Positions 16,253 to 24,675 of a DNA stretch of 64,000 bases are shown here, piece by piece. The notes under the pieces are model-generated. The model had not been told where the DNA came from. It saw only the letters and a program-made list of their open reading frames with translations, and made no database searches. The first letter of the stretch is position 1, and each line of letters opens with the position of its first letter. This DNA is from Myxococcus dinghuensis (GTDB taxonomy: Bacteria > Myxococcota > Myxococcia > Myxococcales > Myxococcaceae): assembly GCF_024198235.1 (NCBI RefSeq), contig NZ_JAKCFB010000021.1, positions 1 through 64,000 of the forward strand, read 5' to 3'. A program made the position numbers and the translations under genes.

Positions 16253-16768
16253 TCAGCCGTCCAACTCGTCCGCGTTACGGGAGACGGGCCCCTGCCCCTG
16301 TCCATCCAGGTGCAGCCCCTTGCGGACGCGGTAGCGGTGGATGGCGCGCTCCACGGGGCGCAGCCCCAGGAGCGCGAGCAGGGCGATGGCGACCGTGATG
16401 GCCGCCGTCAAGGCGAAGCCGAGCCCCGACGAGAGGCCCACGGACGCGGTGAGCCACAGGTTCGCGGCCGTCGTCAGCCCCTTCACCTGTCCCCGGTCCC
16501 GCATGATGGCGCCGGCGCCGAGGAAGCCGATGCCCACCACCACCTGGCTGGCGATGCGGCTGACGTCCGCCTGGGCCCCGTGGGGCGGCCGGCCCTCCAG
16601 CGAGAACTCCACCATCACGCTGCACAACGTGAACAGGCACGCCCCCAGCGACACGAGGATGTGCGTGCGCAGCCCGGCGGCCTGGCCGCGCAGCTCCCGC
16701 TCCAGGCCCAGCACCGCGCCCAGGAGCGTCGCGAGCCCCAGCCGCATGACGATGTCGATCTCGTCCAC
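16253..16768 (-). CDS. MgtC/SapB family membrane protein
   Basis: 171 aa. It matches the MgtC/SapB family: LRLGLATLLGAVLGLERELRGQAAGLRTHILVSLGACLF, then VVVGIGFLGAGAIMRDRGQVKGLTTAANLWLTASVGLSSGLGF. About four membrane helices are followed by a short basic C-terminal tail. In other bacteria members help survival at low magnesium or modulate ATP synthase. The GTG at 16768 is the start used, with a weak ribosome-binding site; an ATG at 16747 is possible. It lies 14 bp downstream of the lipoprotein gene and is probably the last gene of that cluster. Confidence 0.88.
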   Translation of the reverse strand: MDEIDIVMRLGLATLLGAVLGLERELRGQAAGLRTHILVSLGACLFTLCSVMVEFSLEGRPPHGAQADVSRIASQVVVGIGFLGAGAIMRDRGQVKGLTTAANLWLTASVGLSSGLGFALTAAITVAIALLALLGLRPVERAIHRYRVRKGLHLDGQGQGPVSRNADELDG

Positions 16769-16782
16769 GGCCGGGGACGCTA

Positions 16783-17382
16783 CTACTCGCCCAGCTCGAT
16801 CTTCTCGTCCTTGTCCGCTTCGGTCAGCTCGGGGTTGGGCAACGTGTTCAGTACCGCGCCCAGCAGCTTCGCGGTGGGCACGACGTACGGCGCCACGCCC
16901 TCGCCCAGCTCCTGGCTGTACTGCGTCACCCGCTGCGCGTAGTCCTCGTCCTTGGAGCCCCAGCTCCCCGCCGCCTCCGCCGACCAGACCTCCTCGCCGT
17001 CACGGCAGCGCACCAACTGCGCCTTCACCGCCGCGTCCGCGCCGCCGCCCACCAGCTCGAGCGTCGGGTCCAGCCACAGCACGCCCTCCACGCCCTCCAC
17101 GCACTGGGCCCGGAAGGTCAGGTCCTCGGGGCGGCCGTCCTGCGCGACGTTGTCCTTCACGATGAAGTCGCGGTTCTGGTTCACCCACTGGCGGGCGATG
17201 AGGCTCCACAGGTCGCCCACCGGGCGCTTGCCGTCCGGCAGCGGCTGCGTCACCACCACCAGCCGCTTCACCTGCTGGCGGTCCACCTGCGCGTAGTCGT
17301 CCCGGACGCGGTGGTGCTTCACCGCGGAGCAGCCCGCCAACAGCCCCAGCCCGAGCAGGGGCGCCCATCGCATCGTCGTCAT
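16783..17382 (-). CDS. Predicted lipoprotein of unknown function
   Basis: 199 aa. The start at 17382 (AGGGAC upstream) gives a compact lipoprotein signal ending in LAGC, so Cys18 should be lipidated. The mature part has mixed alpha/beta character. It contains KRLVVVTQPLPDG near the start, ARQWVNQNRDFIVKD, two cysteines that may pair, and a C-terminal PYVVPTAKLLGAVLNTLPNPE segment. It may belong to the MXAN_6521-type lipoproteins of myxobacteria; this is from memory and unverified. It lies 50 bp after the MMPL transporter, suggesting a role in the same envelope transport system. Confidence 0.75.
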   Translation of the reverse strand: MTTMRWAPLLGLGLLAGCSAVKHHRVRDDYAQVDRQQVKRLVVVTQPLPDGKRPVGDLWSLIARQWVNQNRDFIVKDNVAQDGRPEDLTFRAQCVEGVEGVLWLDPTLELVGGGADAAVKAQLVRCRDGEEVWSAEAAGSWGSKDEDYAQRVTQYSQELGEGVAPYVVPTAKLLGAVLNTLPNPELTEADKDEKIELGE

Positions 17383-17432
17383 GTCCCTCTCCCGGCTCCC
17401 TCCGGAGGATGGAGGGAGCCTCGTCACTCGAA

Positions 17433-20105
17433 TCAGGCGGCGCGCGTCGAGTCGCCCTCGCCCGCGGGCGCCTGCGGGAGGCCTCCCTCGGGGGTCGACT
17501 CGCGGCTGCGCCGGTCATGCATCAGCTGCATCACCGCGGCCAGCACCGTGAAGGACACCACCAGCGTGGTGATGAGGCCGATGCAGGCCACCATGCCCAT
17601 GGAGCGCAGCCCGTTGTGGGCCGCGGCCAGCAGCGCCGCGAAGCCCGCCACCGCCGTCAGCGTGGAGGACGCGACCGCCGCGCCCACGCTGCGCAGCGCC
17701 ACCAGCGGTGACGTGCCTTCCAGGAAGCGGTGCAACAAGTACAGGCCGTGGCTCACCCCGAAGCCCAGGAGGATGGGCAGGATGATGATGTTCATGAAGT
17801 TCAGCCGCAGGCCCGTCAGCGACATGATGCCCAGCATCATCGCCACGCCCACGCCCAGCGGAATCACCGACGCCAGCGCCAGCTTCACGTTGCGGAAGTC
17901 CAGGAAGTGCATCGCGAGGATCCACAGCGCGGTGAGCACCACGGTGACCTTGCCGTCCCACAACACGATGCGCGCCAGCTTGGCGTAGAGCTGCGTGGCG
18001 CCCGCGGCGCGGAACTCCTTCTGCGCGGTGGGCGTGGCCGGGTCGAAGTCGTTCTTGTCGTAGCGGCCCGGGTAGTACGTGACGGGGATGTCGCGCGTCT
18101 CGTCCGCGAACTGCATCATCTTCTGGCCGTCGAACAGGTCCACGCTCGAGTAGATGAACGTGAGGTAGCCCTTGTTCTGCGCGGTGGGCAGGTTCTCGAA
18201 CTGGCTCTTGTAGTTGGCGGGCACGCCGTGCACGTCGAAGGGCTTGGCGTCCAACACCTTCATGAAGAACTCCGCCTTCTCCTGCATCTCCGGCGGCAGC
18301 GCGGCGATGGAGAAGCCCCGCGCCTCCAGGTTCTTCATCTCCTCCTTCCACTGGATGAGCACCTTCTCGTTGGCCTGGGCGGTCTGCGCCGGGGGCACGA
18401 AGGTGAAGATGCTCACCACCTGGTCGATGGAGGGGTACTTGTGCGCGTTCTGCGTCAGCTCGCGGTACACGCCCTCGGCCTCGTCCAGGTCCCGGGTGTA
18501 GACGGCCATGGGGTCGCTGGAGATGTTGAAGCGGACGTTGATCTCATCCTGGAGGAGCACGGAGGACATGCCGTCCGGGATGAGCGCGCGGGTGTTGTAG
18601 TTGAAGCCCACGCCGTGCTTCACGCGGTCGAGGAAGCCCAGCTTGCCCTCGGGGGGCTCGCCGGTGCCGGCCCACGGCACCGCGGCGGCGCAGATGAGCG
18701 CGACGATGGCGGTGCTCACGCCCAGCACCAGGCCGGGGCGGGGGATGCGCAGCTCCTGGCCCTGGGCGGAGTTGACCGGCGGCGGCTTCATCTCGCCGAT
18801 GAGCTTCTTGGGCCACTCGGGGTTGATGCGGCCCACCAGCGCCAGCAGCGACGCGCTCCACAGGAACAACGTGAAGCCGAGGATGAGCGTGCCGCAGCCC
18901 GCGAGGAAGCCGAACTGGCTGAAGCCGCGGAACTCGCTGACCATCAGCACGAAGAACGAACCACCCGTCACCACCGCGGACACCAGCGCCGGCCGGCCCG
19001 CGTTGACGAAGGCGTCGCGGATGGCCACGTCGTACGGCTTGCCCGCGCCCAGCTCCAGCCGGGTGCGGAAGGTGAAGTGGATGCCGTAGTCGATGCCGAA
19101 CCCCATCAGGATGCCGCCCAGGATGGACGTGATCATGTTGAGTTCGCCGATCGTCACGTACGTGAAGCCCAGCGTGTACAGCGTGCCGATCACCGTGCCG
19201 CTGACGACGATGAAGGTCGGCGCCAGCTTGCGGAAGAAGACGATGGTGATGCCGAAGATGGAGAGCAGCGCGATGATGGTCACCGGCTGCAGCGACTCCT
19301 CGATGGCGAACGAGTCGTCCACCGTCGTCTTGTACGAGCCGGTGTAGCCGTAGGCGATGGTCTGCCCGTCGCCCATCTTCTGGTAGTCCTCGACCAGCTT
19401 CGCGTTGCCCGGCTTCGCGGAGTACGCCGCCAGGTCACCGTTGAGCTTGTCCAGGTACTCCTTCGTCTTGCCGATCTCCGTCGTGTCCCACATCGGCTTG
19501 ATGAGGATGAGCAACATCTTCTTGTCGTTGGAGATGTTGTAGTCGTCCCGGATGCTCTTCTTGCCGACGGAGGAGTACTTGTCGACCAGGTCCTGGAGGT
19601 TCAGCTCCACGGGCTTGGTGGCGCCCATGTCGATGTAGAAGGGGTTGCTGCGGCGCAGCTTGTCCTCGAGGAAGGCCATGATGCGGCGCTTGCCCTCGAC
19701 CAGGTCCTCCGTCTTCACGAAGAGGACCATGTTCTGCTGGATGAACTCGACCGGCAGCTTGTAGGAGACGGTGCGGACGTTCTCCTTGTCGGCCTGGAGC
19801 ATGCCGGCGATGTCGTCCGCGGTCTTCTTCATCGCGGCCTCGTCGGACGAGCGCATCGCGAGCATGAGGAAGCCGCTGCCTCCCACCATGTCGATGACCT
19901 GCTTGACGTCCTTCACCTCCTGGAGGTCCTGGGAGATGAGGTCCAGCTGGTTCGAGTTGATGCGCAGCTGCAGCGTCGCCCAGGTCGACAGGGCGAGCAG
20001 CGTCAACATCACGACCAGGATGGTGCCCGGCTTGCGGACCAACAGCTCCGCGAAGGCGTAGGCGAGGCGGGAATGGGAGTTCGGGTTGCGAGAGGCGCCA
20101 CTCAT
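17433..20105 (-). CDS. MMPL/RND-family exporter
   Basis: 890 aa. RND-type inner-membrane transporter of the MMPL (HpnN-like) branch. One N-terminal helix is followed by a large periplasmic loop (about 50-270), a bundle of about five helices, a second periplasmic loop and a second helix bundle. Helix 4 of the first half has GFGIDYGIHF, with the Asp expected for proton coupling. The equivalent place in the second half reads GFGVSHGLYLLHRF and lacks the Asp. Such proteins move lipids (for example hopanoids or carotenoids) to the outer membrane. Neighbouring genes for an MlaC-like carrier and a lipoprotein fit a lipid-trafficking role. The ATG at 20105 is used. Confidence 0.88.
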   Translation of the reverse strand: MSGASRNPNSHSRLAYAFAELLVRKPGTILVVMLTLLALSTWATLQLRINSNQLDLISQDLQEVKDVKQVIDMVGGSGFLMLAMRSSDEAAMKKTADDIAGMLQADKENVRTVSYKLPVEFIQQNMVLFVKTEDLVEGKRRIMAFLEDKLRRSNPFYIDMGATKPVELNLQDLVDKYSSVGKKSIRDDYNISNDKKMLLILIKPMWDTTEIGKTKEYLDKLNGDLAAYSAKPGNAKLVEDYQKMGDGQTIAYGYTGSYKTTVDDSFAIEESLQPVTIIALLSIFGITIVFFRKLAPTFIVVSGTVIGTLYTLGFTYVTIGELNMITSILGGILMGFGIDYGIHFTFRTRLELGAGKPYDVAIRDAFVNAGRPALVSAVVTGGSFFVLMVSEFRGFSQFGFLAGCGTLILGFTLFLWSASLLALVGRINPEWPKKLIGEMKPPPVNSAQGQELRIPRPGLVLGVSTAIVALICAAAVPWAGTGEPPEGKLGFLDRVKHGVGFNYNTRALIPDGMSSVLLQDEINVRFNISSDPMAVYTRDLDEAEGVYRELTQNAHKYPSIDQVVSIFTFVPPAQTAQANEKVLIQWKEEMKNLEARGFSIAALPPEMQEKAEFFMKVLDAKPFDVHGVPANYKSQFENLPTAQNKGYLTFIYSSVDLFDGQKMMQFADETRDIPVTYYPGRYDKNDFDPATPTAQKEFRAAGATQLYAKLARIVLWDGKVTVVLTALWILAMHFLDFRNVKLALASVIPLGVGVAMMLGIMSLTGLRLNFMNIIILPILLGFGVSHGLYLLHRFLEGTSPLVALRSVGAAVASSTLTAVAGFAALLAAAHNGLRSMGMVACIGLITTLVVSFTVLAAVMQLMHDRRSRESTPEGGLPQAPAGEGDSTRAA

Positions 20106-20254
20106 GCGGCGGGGACCCTACCGGCAAACGCGCTCCCCCGGAAGCGCGGCCCGGCCGCTCGGCTGGTTTCCTGGTCGAGGCCCCTCCTCCACGCGGGCGC
20201 CGGGAAGCATTGACACCCCCGTGACAGCGTGGCTGGAACGCCCCTCGCCGGGCC

Positions 20255-22459
20255 TCAGGGCGGCTCGTGGGTGGGGACGCTCGCGGGGTGCGGGGGGGCG
20301 GCCGGGGGGGCGTCCCGGGGCGGCAGGAGGAAGGAGCGGGGGGCGCTCAGGAAGCGGGCCGCCACGGCCCGCAGGAAGGGCAGGGCCTCCCCGGAGGGCA
20401 CGTCGCGTGCGCGGGCCGCGACGCCCAGGGCCAGCGAGAAGGAGACGGTGAAGTTGAGCAGCCCCGTCAGGGCCACGCCCCCCAGGGCCGCCAGGAACTC
20501 CGGTCGCAGCACCCCGTCCGCACCCAGCGTCCAGCCGGCCATGGCCAACTGGCCCAGCGCGAAGGTGACGTGGCGCACGTCCAGGGGCAGGCCGATGAAG
20601 CGCCCCAGCACCGACACCAGCCCGAGCAGGAAGCCCAGCGTCACGTTCGCGCCCAGGCCGGACGCCGCGTGCAGCAGCCCCTGGGCGAGCCTGCGCGCGC
20701 CCGCGTCGCCCAGGACGTGACGCAGGGCGCGGTGGTGGGCCAGGGCCTCCGGCAGCCGGCGGTAGACGACGAAGTTCTCCAGCCAGCCCCCGGCCACGCT
20801 GGACGCCCACAGCAGCACGCCCGTGAGGGCCGCGTACGCCGCGGTGGGGCTCCTCCACGGGTGGAGCGAGGCCACCGTGGATTGCGCCTTGGCCTCGGAC
20901 AGGAAGGCGTGGTCGGTCAGGGCCTGCCACCCCAGGGCGATGAGCACCACGGCGGGGGCCACGCAGCCCAGGTTGCCGGCGAAGGCGGCCAACTGCGAGC
21001 GGGTGATGCGGGGGATGAGCTCCACCAGGCTCGACAGGCGCTCGCCCCGGGCGCCCTCGCTCACCGCGCCGGCCAGCGTGGCCGCCGTCACGGAGGGCTG
21101 CTTGGTGGCGAGCGTGAAGCCGAAGGCCTGGATGAGGACGAAGGCGACCGCGTAGTTGAGGCCCGTGGCCAGCCACGCGAAGAACGGCGCGAGCGCCACC
21201 GCGGCGATGGCGAACTTGAGCGTCACCGCGACCGCCGTCACCAGCCCGCCGCCCGCCGCCGACTCCACCATGCGGTGGAACTCCGCGGCGGTGGTGGTGA
21301 TGTAGTGCTCGCCGGAGTGACCGGCGCGTTCGATGATCTTCCGCGCGAGCATCCGCACGTTGCGCCGCACCAGCTCCAGCACGGAGCGGTCCGCGTGCGC
21401 GCGGCGCAGGAGGTCCGACAGGAGCGCGAGCGCCTCCCGCCAGCGCGGCTCGCCCCGGGGCGCGCCCAGCACGCGGCAGATGGCCTCGATGCGCTCCAGG
21501 CCCCGGCGGATGCGCTCCAGCCGGTAGACCAGGTCCACGCTGACGCCCGCGGACTCCAGGTGCTGCGACACGCTCGCCACCACGCGCCGGCAGTCGCCCA
21601 CGCACGTGCCCACGTCGCGCAGCGTGTCCGGCGCCGCGTCGCGCGCCAGCACGGCGTCGCACGTGAGGCGCAGGCGCAGGAAGGGCGAGGCCCGGAAGGA
21701 CGTCTCCGGGTCGCGGTCCCGCACGTCCTCCGTCAGGCCCAGGGCGGCGGTCTGCACCGCCAGGAGCAGCAGCGCGTCGAGCAGGTCCGCCCGCACGCGC
21801 GTGGCCGGGAGGACGGCCGGGGGACGTGGCTCGCCGACGAGCTGCGCCAGCTTCGCCAGCAGCGCGGGTGACAGCGCGGCCAGCCACGCCGCGTCCTCCT
21901 GCGAGGGGAACAGACGCGGCAGCAGCTCCGACAGCTTCGTGGGCTCCGGCGGGGCGGGCAGCAGCGCGCGGGCCAGCCGGTCGGAGGCCTCCGACAGGAA
22001 GCCCTGGCCCGCGGGGAGGCCCACCTGGGAGAACAACTTCAGGCCCCGGCTGCCGTCGCACACGGCGGAGACCAGGTGGGTGAGGCCGGCGCGCAGCGCG
22101 GGCTCTCCCTCGAGCACGCGGACCATCAGCGCCAGGCGCGAGTCGGGGGCGGAGGTGCCGGCCTCCCCGGCGTCGTCCCCCAGGCCGTGGGCGGGGATGC
22201 GCTCGCGCAGCCACTCCACCCAGCGCTCCACCCAGTCCAGCCGCGCCTCGAGGCCTTCCTCGGGGAGGTCGCGCAGCAGCCGGTACAGGTCCCTCACGGC
22301 GGGGTGGCCCGGCGCGCGCGGCGCGTACTGCACGCAGAAGGCGTCCACCTCCCTCTCGGAGGGCCCATGGTGGACGCGCGAGGGCGTGGGCTGGGCGGCG
22401 GGGAGGGGGACGGTCATTCGGCCAGGACTGCGGGGGAGGGGCGAGCCTACGCCAGGCAT
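20255..22459 (-). CDS. 'Gcr' / PF10136-type multi-pass membrane protein (labelled site-specific recombinase)
   Basis: 734 aa. The N-terminal third is helical and soluble, with a C-x-G-D-C segment and many charged helices. The region from about 410 to 700 contains roughly six to eight membrane helices (for example LVTAVAVTLKFAIAAVALAPFFAWL and GANVTLGFLLGLVSVLGRFIGLPLDVRHV). This fits the family often annotated 'site-specific recombinase' after gonococcal Gcr. I see no tyrosine- or serine-recombinase catalytic motif, so a membrane role is more likely. An internal ATG at 22417 is possible; 22459 has the better ribosome-binding site (GGAGGGG). It lies between MlaC-like and MMPL genes. Confidence 0.72.
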   Translation of the reverse strand: MPGVGSPLPRSPGRMTVPLPAAQPTPSRVHHGPSEREVDAFCVQYAPRAPGHPAVRDLYRLLRDLPEEGLEARLDWVERWVEWLRERIPAHGLGDDAGEAGTSAPDSRLALMVRVLEGEPALRAGLTHLVSAVCDGSRGLKLFSQVGLPAGQGFLSEASDRLARALLPAPPEPTKLSELLPRLFPSQEDAAWLAALSPALLAKLAQLVGEPRPPAVLPATRVRADLLDALLLLAVQTAALGLTEDVRDRDPETSFRASPFLRLRLTCDAVLARDAAPDTLRDVGTCVGDCRRVVASVSQHLESAGVSVDLVYRLERIRRGLERIEAICRVLGAPRGEPRWREALALLSDLLRRAHADRSVLELVRRNVRMLARKIIERAGHSGEHYITTTAAEFHRMVESAAGGGLVTAVAVTLKFAIAAVALAPFFAWLATGLNYAVAFVLIQAFGFTLATKQPSVTAATLAGAVSEGARGERLSSLVELIPRITRSQLAAFAGNLGCVAPAVVLIALGWQALTDHAFLSEAKAQSTVASLHPWRSPTAAYAALTGVLLWASSVAGGWLENFVVYRRLPEALAHHRALRHVLGDAGARRLAQGLLHAASGLGANVTLGFLLGLVSVLGRFIGLPLDVRHVTFALGQLAMAGWTLGADGVLRPEFLAALGGVALTGLLNFTVSFSLALGVAARARDVPSGEALPFLRAVAARFLSAPRSFLLPPRDAPPAAPPHPASVPTHEPP

Positions 22460-22526
22460 CGCCCCCTCGGAACCCCTCCGACGGCCGCTGGCCCGGTGGC
22501 CTGGCCGGCGGAGGCGGGTGCGGCGA

Positions 22527-23099
22527 CTACTTCTTCGCCAGCTCCTGGCGCATGCGGCCCAGCAGCAGGTCCCAGCCGCCCTGCTGGAGCAGCGGCTGCA
22601 CCTGCGTGTCGCGGATGTCCTGGAGCATGGAGGAGCCGAGCACCGTCACGTCCACCACCTTCCACGAGGTGGCGTCCTTCACCAGGCGGTACTTCAGCTT
22701 CATCTCCTGCGTCTTCAGCGGGTGCTTGATGAAGACGGTGGAGTCCACCGTGGCGTCGCCGCCCGTCACCTGGGCGGGCTCGTAGGTGATGGAGTCCAGG
22801 TTCTTGAAGTTCTCCCGCACGCGGGGGAAGGCGATCTTCGCGAACAGGCCGTGGAAGAGGGTGACGAACTCCTTGCGCTGCTCGTCGGTACCCTTCGCCC
22901 AGGACTCACCCAGGAGGAACTTGCCCTGCTCCTCGCCGCCGAAGAGCTTGAGCGCGGCGGCGTCCCGCTCGTAGCGCACGGACTGCACCACCGTCTTCAC
23001 CGGCTTGGCGACCGCGTCCTCCTTCGGTGCCGCGGCGAGCGCGGGGACGGCGAGGGAGAGGGCGGCCAGGAAGGAGAGGGTACGGAAGCGGGCGTTCAT
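22527..23099 (-). CDS. MlaC/Ttg2D-like periplasmic lipid-binding protein
   Basis: 190 aa. The start at 23099 yields a clear Sec signal peptide (cleavage after ALAAA, about residue 23). The mature protein matches the MlaC/HpnM fold: W-A-x-G-T-D-E-Q-R-K-E-F-V-T-L-F-H-G-L-F, YEPAQVTGGDATVDSTV, LKYRLVKDATSWKVVDVTVLGSSM and QGGWDLLLGRMRQELAKK at the end. MlaC proteins carry phospholipids across the periplasm, and HpnM is the counterpart in hopanoid systems that also contain an MMPL protein (HpnN). It is first in the minus-strand cluster; the Gcr-type gene follows 67 bp downstream. Confidence 0.88.
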   Translation of the reverse strand: MNARFRTLSFLAALSLAVPALAAAPKEDAVAKPVKTVVQSVRYERDAAALKLFGGEEQGKFLLGESWAKGTDEQRKEFVTLFHGLFAKIAFPRVRENFKNLDSITYEPAQVTGGDATVDSTVFIKHPLKTQEMKLKYRLVKDATSWKVVDVTVLGSSMLQDIRDTQVQPLLQQGGWDLLLGRMRQELAKK

Positions 23100-23273
23100 G
23101 TCGGGCGGTTCTCCAGAGGGAATGCTCGGCGTTCTGTTAGCCCAGGAGAACGCCCCCTGCCTCGCGAAATTCACGGGCGGGTGACGAGGCGCTCCTCCGT
23201 GGCCCGCCCGGTTGCCCTCCGTGGACGTCCACTGGGCGAATGAATCCGGCCCTTTGGGCGTTTGACTCCCCTA

Positions 23274-23346
23274 GGACCACACTTTAGTGTCCGACCCTCG
23301 CGCGACATACCGCGTATGCGCCGCGTCATGCGTCGTCATACGGCGC
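23274..23346 (+). promoter_or_regulatory. metK leader with three potential hairpins
   Basis: The 96 nt before the metK ATG contain three inverted repeats in a row. The first is GGA-cca-CACT facing AGTGTCC (23274-23292). The second is CATAC-CGC-GTATG (23306-23318). The third is GCGCCG facing CGGCGC (23318-23323 and 23341-23346). I cannot match this to a known SAM or SAH riboswitch. It is a candidate structured leader only. Confidence 0.3.
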
Positions 23347-23369
23347 CCCCCTCTGCACACAGAGCCGAC

Positions 23370-24551
23370 ATGCCTACCGATTTCCTGTTCACGTCCGAAT
23401 CCGTCACCGAGGGCCACCCGGACAAGATCGCCGACCAGATCTCCGACGGTGTGCTCGACGCCATCATCGCCAAGGACCCGCAGGCGCGCGTCGCGGTGGA
23501 GACGCTCGTCAAGACGGGGCTCGCCATCGTCGCGGGCGAGGTGACGACGAACACCTACGTGGACATCCCGCGCATCGTGCGCAGCACCATCTGCCGCATC
23601 GGCTACACCGACAGCTCGATGGGCTACGACGGCAACACCTGTGGCGTCATGGTGGCCATCGAGGGCCAGAGCCAGGACATCGCCCGGGGCGTGGACAACA
23701 AGAAGGAGCAGGGCGCCGGTGACCAGGGCATGATGTTCGGCTTCGCGTGCGACGAGACGCCGGAGCTGATGCCCGCGCCGCTGCACTACGCCCACGCGCT
23801 GACCCGCAAGCTGGCGGACGTGCGCCGCAAGCAGCACGACTGGATCCGCCCGGACGGCAAGAGCCAGGTGACGGTGGAGTACCGCGAAGGCCGCCCGGTG
23901 CGCATCGACGCGGTGGTGGTGTCCACGCAGCACTCCGAGGACGTCTCCAACAAGAAGATCCAGGAGGCCATCCGCGAGGACGTCATCGCGAAGGCGCTGC
24001 CCAAGAAGCTCATCGACAACAAGACCAAGTTCTACATCAACCCCACGGGCCGCTTCGTGGTGGGTGGCCCCATGGGCGACTCGGGCGTGACCGGCCGGAA
24101 GATCATCGTCGACACCTACGGCGGCATGGGCCGTCACGGTGGCGGCGCGTTCAGCGGCAAGGACCCGTCGAAGGTGGACCGCTCCGCGGCGTACATGGGG
24201 CGCTACATCGCCAAGAACGTCGTGGCCGCGGGCCTGGCCCGTCGCTGCGAGGTGCAGGTGTCCTACGCCATCGGCGTGGCGGAGCCGGTCAGCGTGATGG
24301 TGGAGACGTTCGGCACGGCGACGGTGCCCGAGGCGCGCATCGCCCAGGCCATCCGCGCCACGTTCGGCCTCAAGCCGCGCGAAATCACGGAGCACCTGGA
24401 CCTGCTGCGGCCCATCTACCAGAAGACCGCCGCGTACGGTCACTTCGGCCGCACGGAGAAGGACTTCACCTGGGAGCGCACGGACCGCAAGGACGCGCTC
24501 AAGGATGCCGCCAGCGCCCCCACCAGTGGCAGCCGCCTGAAGGCCGTCTGA
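23370..24551 (+). CDS. metK: S-adenosylmethionine synthetase
   Basis: 393 aa. Makes S-adenosylmethionine from methionine and ATP in the cytoplasm. The family signatures are complete: TSESVTEGHPDKIADQISDG at the N-terminus, GAGDQGMMFGFACDETPE, DGKSQVTVEY, FYINPTGRFVVGGPMGDSGVTGRKIIVDTYGG with GGGAFSGKDPSKVDRSAAY, and the C-terminal DLLRPIYQKTAAYGHFGR. The ATG at 23370 is chosen because family members start with M-x-x-x-x-L-F-T-S-E. An intrinsic terminator lies 55 bp after the stop, and the SAHH-like gene begins beyond it. Confidence 0.97.
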   Translation: MPTDFLFTSESVTEGHPDKIADQISDGVLDAIIAKDPQARVAVETLVKTGLAIVAGEVTTNTYVDIPRIVRSTICRIGYTDSSMGYDGNTCGVMVAIEGQSQDIARGVDNKKEQGAGDQGMMFGFACDETPELMPAPLHYAHALTRKLADVRRKQHDWIRPDGKSQVTVEYREGRPVRIDAVVVSTQHSEDVSNKKIQEAIREDVIAKALPKKLIDNKTKFYINPTGRFVVGGPMGDSGVTGRKIIVDTYGGMGRHGGGAFSGKDPSKVDRSAAYMGRYIAKNVVAAGLARRCEVQVSYAIGVAEPVSVMVETFGTATVPEARIAQAIRATFGLKPREITEHLDLLRPIYQKTAAYGHFGRTEKDFTWERTDRKDALKDAASAPTSGSRLKAV

Positions 24552-24605
24552 GTTTCCGCGTCGGTGGGCGCGCGCCCTTCGCGGTGCGCGCTCCTCCGCC
24601 GCCCA

Positions 24606-24640
24606 CGCGCCTGTCCCTTCACGAGGGGCGGGCGCGTTTT
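24606..24640 (+). terminator. Rho-independent terminator after metK
   Basis: CGCGCC faces GGCGCG with an inner CCCT/AGGG pairing, directly followed by TTTT, CG, TTT. It probably ends most metK transcripts before the SAHH-like gene. Confidence 0.65.
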
Positions 24641-24675
24641 CGTTTCCCGGCTCGCGTCCGAGGACCCTCGCGCAC

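Noticed and set aside
17730..20213. Long open frame on the plus strand opposite the MMPL transporter gene
   Set aside because: His/Arg/Ala-rich translation without any domain; it is the usual antisense shadow of a high-G+C coding region.
20255..22459. Reading the Gcr-type protein as a DNA recombinase
   Set aside because: No tyrosine- or serine-recombinase catalytic residues are visible, and multiple membrane helices are predicted. It was annotated as a membrane protein.
23199..23214. Sigma-54-like TGGCCCGCCCGGTTGC upstream of metK
   Set aside because: The GG-to-GC spacing is one base too long for a sigma-54 promoter.
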